Origin: Ilumatobacteraceae bacterium
GTDB lineage: Bacteria; Actinomycetota; Acidimicrobiia; Acidimicrobiales; Ilumatobacteraceae
NCBI GenBank assembly: GCA_023253435.1
Contig: JALRGJ010000056.1
Location: 1 to 6,903 of the forward strand
Reading direction: 5' to 3'
Length of the DNA: 6,903 bases
How positions within the stretch are numbered: the stretch's first letter is position 1; each line of letters opens with the position of its first letter. This document shows, piece by piece, positions 1 to 6,086 of the stretch. The notes under the pieces were generated by a model. The model saw nothing but the letters and a program-made list of their open reading frames with translations. It ran no database searches and had not been told where the DNA came from. The position numbers were made by a program, and so were the translations under genes.

Positions 1-1311
1 CATGCCCTCAATAAATGAAATCCCTTGTGAAGCACAGAAAGCATCGAGCTTCCCAATGCTGGTGTCCCCAATACCTCGTTTCGGAACATTCAGAACACGC
101 TTAATGCTGACTTCATCTTGAGGATTTGCTCCTGCTTTGAGATAAGCGATGGCATCTTTTATTTCTTTGCGATCGTAGAACTTGGTGCCTCCCACCACTT
201 TGTAAGGAATCTCAAATCGGCGTAACTCTTCTTCTATGGCCCTGCTTTGCGCATTGGTGCGATACATAACGGCAATTTCGCCCCATGCACGAGTTGCCGC
301 ATCGTGTAGTTCTTTGGCAGTTGAAGCAACCCAACGAGCTTCGTCGTATTCGTTCTCTGCAAAGTAGCGAACAATACGATCTCCATTACCTGCAGACGTC
401 CACAGATCTTTAGGCCGACGCCCTGGGTTTTGTGAGATCACCGCATTGGCTGCGCTCAAAATTGTTTGAGTACTTCTGTAGTTCTGCGCAAGGACAACCA
501 CGGTTGTTTCGCCAAACGCATTTTCAAACTGCTCAATGTTGCGTAAATCTGCGCCACGAAATTTGTAAATACTTTGGTCGGAGTCACCAACAACACACAC
601 ATTGTGATGCTGTGCTCCCAACATGAGAACTATGCGGTTCTGGGCTTGGTTTGTGTCTTGATATTCATCAATCAAAATGTGCTTAAACCGATTTTGATAA
701 ATCTTGAGTACCTCAGGATGTGATTCAAATAGTCGCACCACATTGACAAGGAGATCGTCAAAATCCATTGCGCCTGCACGAAGCAGTCGCGCTTGGTATT
801 CCCGATACACCTCGGCATGACGTCTTGCAACAACGTGTTCCGCCGTATCGAATGCCTGTGCATGTCCAATCAACTCGTTCTTCCACAAACTGATTCGTGA
901 CTGAGCAGCATTAGGTGGGAATTTCTTTGCATCGAGCCCCATGTCACGAATGACATAACCAATCAGGCGTTTGGAATCTTGAGAATCGTAAATGGTGAAC
1001 TGCTTTGGATAACCAATTGCCTCTGCATGTTGCCGCAAAATTCGCACACACATCTTGTGAAATGTTGTGACCCACATATTGTTGGCAACTGGCCCCACAA
1101 GTTCCGAGACGCGATGTCGCATCTCTTCAGCAGCTTTATTCGTGAAAGTGATCGCCAAGATTTCTTGAGGATGGATTCCTTGCGAAATTAGCCAGGCAAT
1201 TCTTTGTGTGAGGACACGCGTTTTGCCAGAGCCTGCTCCGGCTACTACGAGCAATGGCCCACCTGGGTGGTACACCGCCTCTTCTTGGTCGGGATTAAGA
1301 GCTGTGCTCAC
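1..1311 (-). CDS. pcrA: ATP-dependent DNA helicase, PcrA/UvrD family (superfamily 1A), 3' part missing
   Basis: This is a 3'-5' DNA helicase of the kind used in nucleotide excision repair and in clearing stalled replication or recombination intermediates. Reading from a GTG at 1311, 437 codons run in frame to the window edge without a stop; family members are usually about 700-800 residues, so the C-terminal part (motifs V and VI) lies outside. Visible motifs in order are the Q motif LNPDQ (5-9), Walker A AGAGSGKT (24-31), motif Ia ITFTNKAAEEM (54-64), motif II DEYQD (215-219), motif III GDSDQSIYKFRGA (242-254), motif IV QNYRS (276-280) and VVGGTKFYDRKEIKDA near 372-387, typical of PcrA/UvrD rather than RecB or AddA. 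The start is fixed by an in-frame TAA at 1344-1342 and no better codon after it. The GTG overlaps the P450 stop as GTGA, so translation is probably coupled. The pcrA versus uvrD1 name is not certain. Confidence 0.95.
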   Translation of the reverse strand, partial: MSTALNPDQEEAVYHPGGPLLVVAGAGSGKTRVLTQRIAWLISQGIHPQEILAITFTNKAAEEMRHRVSELVGPVANNMWVTTFHKMCVRILRQHAEAIGYPKQFTIYDSQDSKRLIGYVIRDMGLDAKKFPPNAAQSRISLWKNELIGHAQAFDTAEHVVARRHAEVYREYQARLLRAGAMDFDDLLVNVVRLFESHPEVLKIYQNRFKHILIDEYQDTNQAQNRIVLMLGAQHHNVCVVGDSDQSIYKFRGADLRNIEQFENAFGETTVVVLAQNYRSTQTILSAANAVISQNPGRRPKDLWTSAGNGDRIVRYFAENEYDEARWVASTAKELHDAATRAWGEIAVMYRTNAQSRAIEEELRRFEIPYKVVGGTKFYDRKEIKDAIAYLKAGANPQDEVSIKRVLNVPKRGIGDTSIGKLDAFCASQGISFIEGM

Positions 1312-2540
1312 CCTTTGCGTGCAAGAACACGAATAGGCAACTTACGTGGTCCACGTACTTGCCCAGTGCTCCACTGCATGACCTCATTGAGATCAAGTTC
1401 AAAGTCGGGGAAGCGCTCGAGGAAAACCTCCACCGCAACGTTCAACTCCAAACGAGCAAGGTTTGAACCCAAGCAACGGTGAATTCCCAAACCAAATGCA
1501 GAGTGACGATTTTCTTCACGATCAATCACCACTTCAGCAGGATTTTCAAACTGCTTTGGATCACGGTTAGCGGCAGGGAAAGGAAGAAGAACCCAATCCT
1601 CTTTCTTCATTTGCACACCGTGGAAATCCATATCTTCTTTCACCAAGCGGGCCATGGTGACTGGAGCGTATGCACGAAGGAATTCCTCTACTGCAGCAGG
1701 GATCATCTCTTTGTTCTCAGACAAACGACGACGATCGACTGTGTTGGTAGCCAAATGCCAGAGAGAGTTGCCTATGCCACTCCAGGTGGTGTCTACACCA
1801 GCGACCATCAGCAGAATGATCGTTCCGCGAACATGCTCCATGGACAACTTGTTGCCCATGATTTCTGCATTCAACAAGAATGAGATGAGATCTTCACGTG
1901 GATTATCGATGTGATCTTGAATGTGCTTATCGAGGTAGGCGCCAATTCTTTCAAACGCGATTTCACGCTCCTCTTGTGGCTCACCAATTCCTTCGAGGAA
2001 AAGGTGCACCATGTCGCGAAAAACTTCGCCGTCTTCACGAGGAAGACCACACATTGACGCAATCACCATCACAGGAATGTGCTGTGCGTACTCCACCGCA
2101 GCATCGACAACGTCCTTGTCGCCCATGTTGTCGATGAGGTCATTGCACATGTCTCGAATCTCGTCACGAAGTGGATCGATCTTCTTTGGAGCAAATGCAG
2201 GGAGAAGAATTCGACGAGCTTCCTGATGGAATGGAGGATCTGAAGTAATCGGAGGTGCTCCACCGATGGGCGCAGGAATCGCATCTTCAATCATGGATGG
2301 CTTGCGCTGTGTCACAACAACCGACTGACTCGTGAAGTGATCGGTGTCATATGCGATCTCGTGCACCATCTCGTGAGTGAGTGGCAACCACGTACCGCCG
2401 TAGCGTTCTGTGTGAGCAATGGGGCATCCGCTTGCTACCAAGTTCTCCCAAATTTGGTGAACATTGGCGTTGTACTCGGGTGCGCCGTGGTCGAAGTCTG
2501 TTGCCCAGTCTGTTACTGGGCCGTACACAGTGTCGGTCAT
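1308..2540 (-). CDS. Cytochrome P450 monooxygenase
   Basis: A soluble class I bacterial P450 of 410 residues, the usual length, with no membrane anchor. It would use two electrons and O2 to oxidise a small hydrophobic substrate, which the sequence does not identify. Landmarks are the I-helix oxygen-binding motif AGVDTT (247-252) with the acid/threonine pair D250/T251, the K-helix ExxR motif E286-R289, and the heme-binding loop FGLGIHRCLG (349-358), where C356 is the axial thiolate ligand. All key residues are present, so it should be active. The ATG at 2540 follows the ferredoxin stop by one base, and its ribosome-binding site lies within the last ferredoxin codons. The stop overlaps the GTG of the helicase gene. 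The adjacent ferredoxin is the likely redox partner. The CYP family number cannot be assigned from the sequence alone; similar P450s in actinobacteria act on steroids, terpenes, fatty acids or aromatics. Confidence 0.96.
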   Translation of the reverse strand: MTDTVYGPVTDWATDFDHGAPEYNANVHQIWENLVASGCPIAHTERYGGTWLPLTHEMVHEIAYDTDHFTSQSVVVTQRKPSMIEDAIPAPIGGAPPITSDPPFHQEARRILLPAFAPKKIDPLRDEIRDMCNDLIDNMGDKDVVDAAVEYAQHIPVMVIASMCGLPREDGEVFRDMVHLFLEGIGEPQEEREIAFERIGAYLDKHIQDHIDNPREDLISFLLNAEIMGNKLSMEHVRGTIILLMVAGVDTTWSGIGNSLWHLATNTVDRRRLSENKEMIPAAVEEFLRAYAPVTMARLVKEDMDFHGVQMKKEDWVLLPFPAANRDPKQFENPAEVVIDREENRHSAFGLGIHRCLGSNLARLELNVAVEVFLERFPDFELDLNEVMQWSTGQVRGPRKLPIRVLARKG

Positions 2541-2541
2541 T

Positions 2542-2736
2542 TTATTCCTCTATTGAAATTGCGAACTCCGGGCAGTTAGCAAGGGCAAGACGAGCTTTGT
2601 CTTCAAGACCTGCAGGAACAACTCCATCGTTTAACTCAAATGCATTGCCAAGATCATCAACATCGAACAGTTCTGGGGCAAGCGCATAGCAACGATTGTG
2701 GCCTTGGCATTTGGATGGATCAACATGTACTCGCAT
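2542..2736 (-). CDS. Small [3Fe-4S]-type ferredoxin, P450 electron donor
   Basis: A 64-residue ferredoxin of the single-cluster family commonly encoded beside actinobacterial P450s. Cysteines fit the pattern C10-x2-H13-x2-C16 ... C55-P56. The position that would be the second cysteine of a [4Fe-4S] motif is His13, so a [3Fe-4S] cluster is expected from what is known of the family. The N-terminus MRVHVDPSKC and the end CPEFAISIEE are typical. It would carry single electrons in the cytoplasm from a ferredoxin reductase (not in this window) to the P450 encoded one base downstream. There is no Shine-Dalgarno sequence before the ATG at 2736, but a TAACCT -10-like hexamer ends 7 nt upstream, so a leaderless transcript is likely. 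Being first in the operon, it probably sets expression of the P450 and the helicase as well. Confidence 0.93.
   Translation of the reverse strand: MRVHVDPSKCQGHNRCYALAPELFDVDDLGNAFELNDGVVPAGLEDKARLALANCPEFAISIEE
2546..2551 (-). promoter_or_regulatory. Ribosome binding site of the P450 gene
   Basis: AGAGGA on the minus strand stands 5 nt before the P450 ATG. It lies inside the final Glu codons of the ferredoxin gene, so ribosomes finishing the ferredoxin cover it. This supports coupled synthesis of the two partners and the choice of the ATG at 2540. Confidence 0.7.
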
Positions 2737-2772
2737 AGCAATAGGTTAGATGGGTAGGCAGGAATTTTCACA
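2737..2772. promoter_or_regulatory. Divergent promoter region with overlapping -10 boxes
   Basis: Only 36 bp separate the ferredoxin ATG (minus) from the yaaA ATG (plus). TAGGTTA at 2742-2748 reads as TAGGTT on the plus strand and TAACCT on the minus strand, both fitting the actinobacterial TAnnnT -10 pattern. On the minus strand the box leaves exactly six bases (ATTGCT) before the ferredoxin ATG, so transcription would begin at the A of the start codon. On the plus strand a start near 2754 would leave a leader of about 19 nt. The -35 regions are weak: minus-strand TTGTGA at 2773-2768 has a long 19-bp spacer, and no convincing plus-strand -35 is seen. The assignment comes from pattern and spacing only. 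Confidence 0.45.
2760..2763 (+). promoter_or_regulatory. Ribosome binding site of yaaA
   Basis: AGGA sits 9 nt before the ATG at 2773, within a purine-rich stretch AGGCAGGAA. It supports this start and shows that yaaA, unlike the divergent ferredoxin gene, has a conventional leader. Confidence 0.6.
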
Positions 2773-3501
2773 ATGGTCACTCGTAACTTTTCCCTCCTTC
2801 TCCCGCCCTCTGAAGGCAAGGCCGATGGCGGGCTAGAGGGCCAACCATGGTCTGCAGAATATGGTGCATTCGGAGAAGTGCTTCGGGAGCAGCGGTCCCA
2901 GATTGTTTCGCAATTGCGGAAAGTGAATGGTGGAGATTCAGCGCTTTTGGGCGTAAAGGGCGTCCACTTAGAGCGCGCCACACTGTCTAATAAGAAATTA
3001 AAGGGTGCTCCTACCCTTCCCGCGTGGCAGCGATACACGGGCGTGGTGTGGGACCACCTCGACCTCGCATCCCTTCCTGCAACTACTCGAGCATCGAACA
3101 CCCGAAGAATCCTCATTCCATCTGGACTACTTGGTCTTGTACGTGCTGATGACCTCATCCCGGATTATCGATTAAAGATGGGTGCTCGACTCGCTCCATT
3201 CGGATCTCTGAACAAATGGTGGCGAGAAGCGATAACAGAAATCCTGCAAGAGGTAACGAAGAAAAATGTTGTCATTGATCTTTTGCCTCAGGAACATCGA
3301 GCAGCAATGAACTGGGAAAACATTCCCAATGCACTTCACGTAGATCTTGTGTCAAAAAAAGGGGCGATTGTGGGCGGGCACAACGCAAAAGCCGCCAAGG
3401 GATTACTTGCCAAGCATCTTCTCGTAACAAAAGGACAAGACATTCGTTCTATGGTGTCCTCATTCAAGCATCCCGACTACGTAGCAAAGGTCTCACAATG
3501 A
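2773..3501 (+). CDS. yaaA: YaaA family peroxide stress protein (DUF328/UPF0246)
   Basis: A 242-residue cytoplasmic protein of the YaaA family; E. coli YaaA is peroxide-inducible, lowers free intracellular iron and so limits Fenton damage, and it binds DNA. Conserved blocks are the N-terminal LLPPSEGK (9-16), PAWQRYTGVVWDHLD (83-97), IPSGLLGLVRADDLIPDYR (115-133) and a C-terminal basic segment GHNAKAAKGLLAKHLL (202-217). Length fits the family. The ATG at 2773 has a suitable AGGA and gives the expected short lead into the LLPPSEGK block. The gene diverges from the ferredoxin/P450 operon and overlaps the next gene by ATGA, so the two are co-transcribed. An A7 run at 3354-3360 followed by four G lies in codons 194-196; see findings. 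The exact biochemical activity in this organism is not known. Confidence 0.92.
   Translation: MVTRNFSLLLPPSEGKADGGLEGQPWSAEYGAFGEVLREQRSQIVSQLRKVNGGDSALLGVKGVHLERATLSNKKLKGAPTLPAWQRYTGVVWDHLDLASLPATTRASNTRRILIPSGLLGLVRADDLIPDYRLKMGARLAPFGSLNKWWREAITEILQEVTKKNVVIDLLPQEHRAAMNWENIPNALHVDLVSKKGAIVGGHNAKAAKGLLAKHLLVTKGQDIRSMVSSFKHPDYVAKVSQ
3486..3490 (+). promoter_or_regulatory. Ribosome binding site of the SDR gene
   Basis: AAAGG lies 7 nt before the ATG at 3498, inside the last codons of yaaA. It supports this start and coupled translation of the two genes. Confidence 0.6.
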
Positions 3502-4274
3502 ATGCTCAACAATTGTTCTCACTTGAGGGTCGTACTGCCATCATCACCGGAGGTAGCAGAGGACTGGGTAAAGAGATGGCACTTGCATTTGCTCAACAGG
3601 GCGCAAATGTGGTGGTTGCGAGTAGGAAATTAGAAAATTGTGAAGCTGTTGCAGATGAAGTTCGTGCACTAGGTAGACGGGCACTTGCGATTGGCTATCA
3701 CGCCGCTTCGTGGCAGGATGCGGAGCGGTTGGCACAAGAATCAATTAAAGAATTTGGACGCATCGACATCCTTGTCAATAACGCAGGTATGTCACCGCTG
3801 TATTCATCTCTTGTTGAAGTCACAGAAGATCTCTACGACAAAGTATTGGGCGTCAACCTCAAGGGCCCCTTCAGACTCTCTGCTTTGATTGGCACCCACA
3901 TGTGTGAGAAAGATGCCAATGGCTCTGTGAGGGGTGGGTCAATTATCAATGTGTCATCAATCGCAAGTCACCGTCCATCTCCGAATGAAGTGATCTACGG
4001 AGCTGCCAAAGCAGCAATCAATAACCTCACCAAAGGTTTAGCGCAAACATTTGCGCCTCATGTGAGAGTGAACTGCATCGCCCCTGGCCCATTTCTGACC
4101 GATATCTCTAAAGCATGGGACATGGAGCAGTTCACTGCGAGAGCAAAAGTGGCCTATGCACTTCAACGTGGTGGAGAGCCCCAAGAAATCATTGGGGCTG
4201 CGCTGTATTTTGCAAGTGACGCAAGCAGTTACACAACAGGAACAGTTCTTGATATAGATGGTGGTCCTCGTTAA
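3498..4274 (+). CDS. Short-chain dehydrogenase/reductase (classical SDR)
   Basis: A 258-residue NAD(P)(H)-dependent oxidoreductase with a single Rossmann domain and the usual length. Motifs in order are the cofactor loop TGGSRGLG (17-24), NNAG (94-97), the helix alpha-4 Asn N120, the catalytic Ser S154, and the YxxxK pair Y167/K171, followed by APGPFLTDI (195-203) and the C-terminal TGTVLDIDGG (247-256). The full Asn-Ser-Tyr-Lys tetrad is present, so it should be active. The end of beta-2 reads ASRK (41-44), which in this family favours NADP(H) over NAD(H); that is inference. The ATG overlaps the yaaA stop (ATGA) and has its own AAAGG. The substrate cannot be told: relatives act on 3-oxoacyl groups, gluconate, steroids or other secondary alcohols. 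The stop codon forms part of the following hairpin. Confidence 0.95.
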   Translation: MNAQQLFSLEGRTAIITGGSRGLGKEMALAFAQQGANVVVASRKLENCEAVADEVRALGRRALAIGYHAASWQDAERLAQESIKEFGRIDILVNNAGMSPLYSSLVEVTEDLYDKVLGVNLKGPFRLSALIGTHMCEKDANGSVRGGSIINVSSIASHRPSPNEVIYGAAKAAINNLTKGLAQTFAPHVRVNCIAPGPFLTDISKAWDMEQFTARAKVAYALQRGGEPQEIIGAALYFASDASSYTTGTVLDIDGGPR

Positions 4275-4289
4275 AAGCTCGCGCTTTTA
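4272..4289. terminator. Bidirectional hairpin terminator between convergent genes
   Basis: TAAAAGC (4272-4278), loop TCGC, GCTTTTA (4283-4289) is a perfect 7-bp inverted repeat. The A run on one arm and T run on the other make a short U-rich end on either strand. It lies between the SDR stop (its TAA starts the stem) and the stop of the minus-strand hydrolase gene at 4303, where two operons meet. The stem is short and only modestly GC-rich and the U tract is only four bases, so termination may be partial. Confidence 0.55.
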
Positions 4290-4302
4290 GCGCACGCCAT
4301 GG

Positions 4303-5046
4303 TTACAAATTTGGTTTTAGTTTTTCTGAAAAGAATTGCAATACTCGTTGAACACTTGGCTCATCACGCTGTTCGGTAAGAACACTGTGATCACGTGGTG
4401 ATTGTGAAGGCAGTTCCACTGCAATAAATGCATCGCCTAGGAGTGTGCGCAACGAACTGAATCGATCACCAACGGCTTTGTCTTTATCGAAACGAAGACC
4501 AAGTACTTGACAGCCCTCAGATGCGCGCTGAGCAATGACGGCAGCATCATCTGGAGACAAATTGAGATCAGCAGCTCGGTTTTTTCCAATCGCAAATGGC
4601 AACGACGGCTGAGACAAAACCGGTGCAACCATGATGGGGTCAACCATCATTCCCAACGCAAAACCACCCGAGAAACACATTCCCACAGCGCCCACACCAA
4701 CACCACCAACTTCTGCATGAAGCGACTTAGCCAATGCTCGAAGCCAGGAGATGATGGGGGAAGTTTTATTCAACGCCATATTTGTGAATTCTTTTGACAC
4801 ACACACTTTGAGCATTGACGACGCCAAATATTTTCCAGAAACTTCTCTACCCGGTGTGCCAACTAAGTCGGGCATCACAACCGTAAAACCAGCATTCACA
4901 ACATCATCGGCAAAGCGTTCTACAGCCGGCGTAATACCCGGAATCTCATGCACAACTATGACAACTGGGCCACTTCCCTTTCGGTATGTGTCTCTGGTTA
5001 TTTGTGCCGAGGTGAATGATCCTCTTACCCAACTATCAAGTGCCAT
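4303..5046 (-). CDS. Dienelactone hydrolase family protein
   Basis: A 247-residue alpha/beta hydrolase of the dienelactone hydrolase family, predicted cytoplasmic. By comparison with known dienelactone hydrolases the residues are E34 (in HEIPG), nucleophile C124 in the elbow GMCFSGG (122-128), acid D189 (in RFDKDKAV, 185-192) and H220 (in DHSVLTE, 219-225). The triad Cys-Asp-His therefore appears complete. The family opens lactone rings, classically in the chlorocatechol pathway, but many members work on other esters or lactones; no chlorocatechol genes are present here, so the substrate is unknown. The ATG at 5046 follows the kinase stop by two bases and has AAAGGA 8 nt upstream. It is the last gene of a minus-strand operon and converges on the SDR gene. 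The length is normal and no defect is visible. Confidence 0.9.
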   Translation of the reverse strand: MALDSWVRGSFTSAQITRDTYRKGSGPVVIVVHEIPGITPAVERFADDVVNAGFTVVMPDLVGTPGREVSGKYLASSMLKVCVSKEFTNMALNKTSPIISWLRALAKSLHAEVGGVGVGAVGMCFSGGFALGMMVDPIMVAPVLSQPSLPFAIGKNRAADLNLSPDDAAVIAQRASEGCQVLGLRFDKDKAVGDRFSSLRTLLGDAFIAVELPSQSPRDHSVLTEQRDEPSVQRVLQFFSEKLKPNL

Positions 5047-5048
5047 AA

Positions 5049-6086
5049 CTACTTTCCTTTCAATGCCCGAAGTGCAGCTTCGGCCAAGTTTTCTGTTCCT
5101 AGTTTTAGTGGCTCTAGGTCAACACTTTGATCGCCCATGGCTCCATGTAAGTAACGCGCATACACACCTTCAGAGATCACCGCTAGACGGAAACTGGCAA
5201 AAGCTTTGTAGTAACCAATATTTGATACATCGAAGCCTGTCCGTTTGGCGTATCGCTCAACAAGGTGATCGTATGTGGCGTACCCAGGAAGTCCTGATGG
5301 ATCATTGAATCGCATCACTGGTTCACCGGGATCTGTCCAATAAATACCGATGTAACCAAGATCTGCAAGTGGATCTCCAAGCGTGCACAACTCCCAGTCC
5401 AATACCGCGGTGATCTTTCCTGTAGTCACACTTGTGAGCACATTGCCAAAACGGAAATCGCCGTGAGCAATTGCTACACCTTGTTGAACTGGAATATTTG
5501 CAGCAAGTAGTTGCGCAACTTCTTCAATCGCGGGAAGTTCGCGAGTCTTGGAGTTTGCCCACTGAGTTGACCATCGTTTTACCTGTCGCTCTACATAACC
5601 GTCACGTTTTGCCAGATCACCCAAGCCAACAGCATCTACATCAACAGCATGCAGATCTGCCAACACATCAACAAGATCTTCCGATGCAGTCATGCGAAGA
5701 TTTTCTGGCAACAGATGACTCTTCTCCGGACTATCAAGAACAACTCCCTCAACAAATGACATGACGTAGAACGGAGCACCGTTCACCGCCTCATCAGTGC
5801 ACAACCCAAGTGTGGGCGGTACGGGAACTCCCGTTTTTCCGACAGCAGAAATTATTTTATGTTCACGAGCCATATCATGAGCAGTAGCGAGAACGTGACC
5901 TAAGGGTGGGCGACGCAACACCATTTGCTTTCCGTGCGCGTCGGTGACTTTAAAAGTTATGTTGCTTCGGCCGCCAGCAATCAATTCATACGAGTACGGA
6001 CCACTTGCCCCATCAATATTTTCATCTAGCCACGCACCGACGCGCTGTTCGTCTATCCCCTGCATAGGAATTGACCGTAGTGCCAA
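5049..6086 (-). CDS. ACAD10-like phosphotransferase (APH/choline-kinase fold)
   Basis: A kinase-like protein of up to 345 residues resembling the N-terminal kinase domain of ACAD10/ACAD11. Landmarks are the glycine-rich nucleotide loop LIAGGRSN (35-42), VLRRPP (56-61), a helix-C-like glutamate E75 in AREHK, the catalytic motif HGDFRFGN (208-215) with D210 and N215, and the metal-binding DWE (230-232) in VLDWELCTLGDPLADLGY. The active site is complete. Members phosphorylate small molecules, and some act on 4-hydroxyacyl-CoA (LvaA of Pseudomonas putida, human ACAD10/11); aminoglycoside resistance is not implied. The start is uncertain. The longest frame begins with TTG at 6086, directly abutting the NlpC gene stop, with GAGG only 3 nt ahead. 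An ATG at 6065 (residue 8) would give MQGIDEQRVGAWLDE, also a plausible family N-terminus, but it has no Shine-Dalgarno. It shares an operon with the hydrolase gene that follows. Confidence 0.9.
   Translation of the reverse strand: MALRSIPMQGIDEQRVGAWLDENIDGASGPYSYELIAGGRSNITFKVTDAHGKQMVLRRPPLGHVLATAHDMAREHKIISAVGKTGVPVPPTLGLCTDEAVNGAPFYVMSFVEGVVLDSPEKSHLLPENLRMTASEDLVDVLADLHAVDVDAVGLGDLAKRDGYVERQVKRWSTQWANSKTRELPAIEEVAQLLAANIPVQQGVAIAHGDFRFGNVLTSVTTGKITAVLDWELCTLGDPLADLGYIGIYWTDPGEPVMRFNDPSGLPGYATYDHLVERYAKRTGFDVSNIGYYKAFASFRLAVISEGVYARYLHGAMGDQSVDLEPLKLGTENLAEAALRALKGK
5055..5060 (-). promoter_or_regulatory. Ribosome binding site of the dienelactone hydrolase gene
   Basis: Minus-strand AAAGGA lies 8 nt before the ATG at 5046 and within the 3' end of the kinase gene. 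It is a good match in a sensible position and fixes the hydrolase start. Confidence 0.65.

Noticed and set aside
1..1311. RecB/AddA-type exonuclease-helicase
   Set aside because: The spacing of motifs I to IV, DEYQDTN and the VVGGTKFYDRKEIKDA segment fit PcrA/UvrD, and no large RecB-type insertions are seen.
1204..1883. Two overlapping plus-strand open frames opposite the helicase start and P450
   Set aside because: They are shadows of the minus-strand genes, with no ribosome-binding site and composition unlike a real protein.
2631..3158. Minus-strand open frame of 175 codons opposite yaaA
   Set aside because: It overlaps the ferredoxin gene in another frame and is antisense to well-conserved YaaA. 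The protein is Ser/Pro/Arg-rich with no recognisable domain.
4751..5308. Plus-strand open frame of 185 codons
   Set aside because: It is antisense to the dienelactone-hydrolase and kinase genes, both with complete active sites, and its product resembles nothing I recognise.
5049..6086. Aminoglycoside resistance kinase
   Set aside because: The HGDFRFGN and DWELCTLGDPLADLGY motifs match the ACAD10-like branch, and the metabolic context does not suggest resistance.
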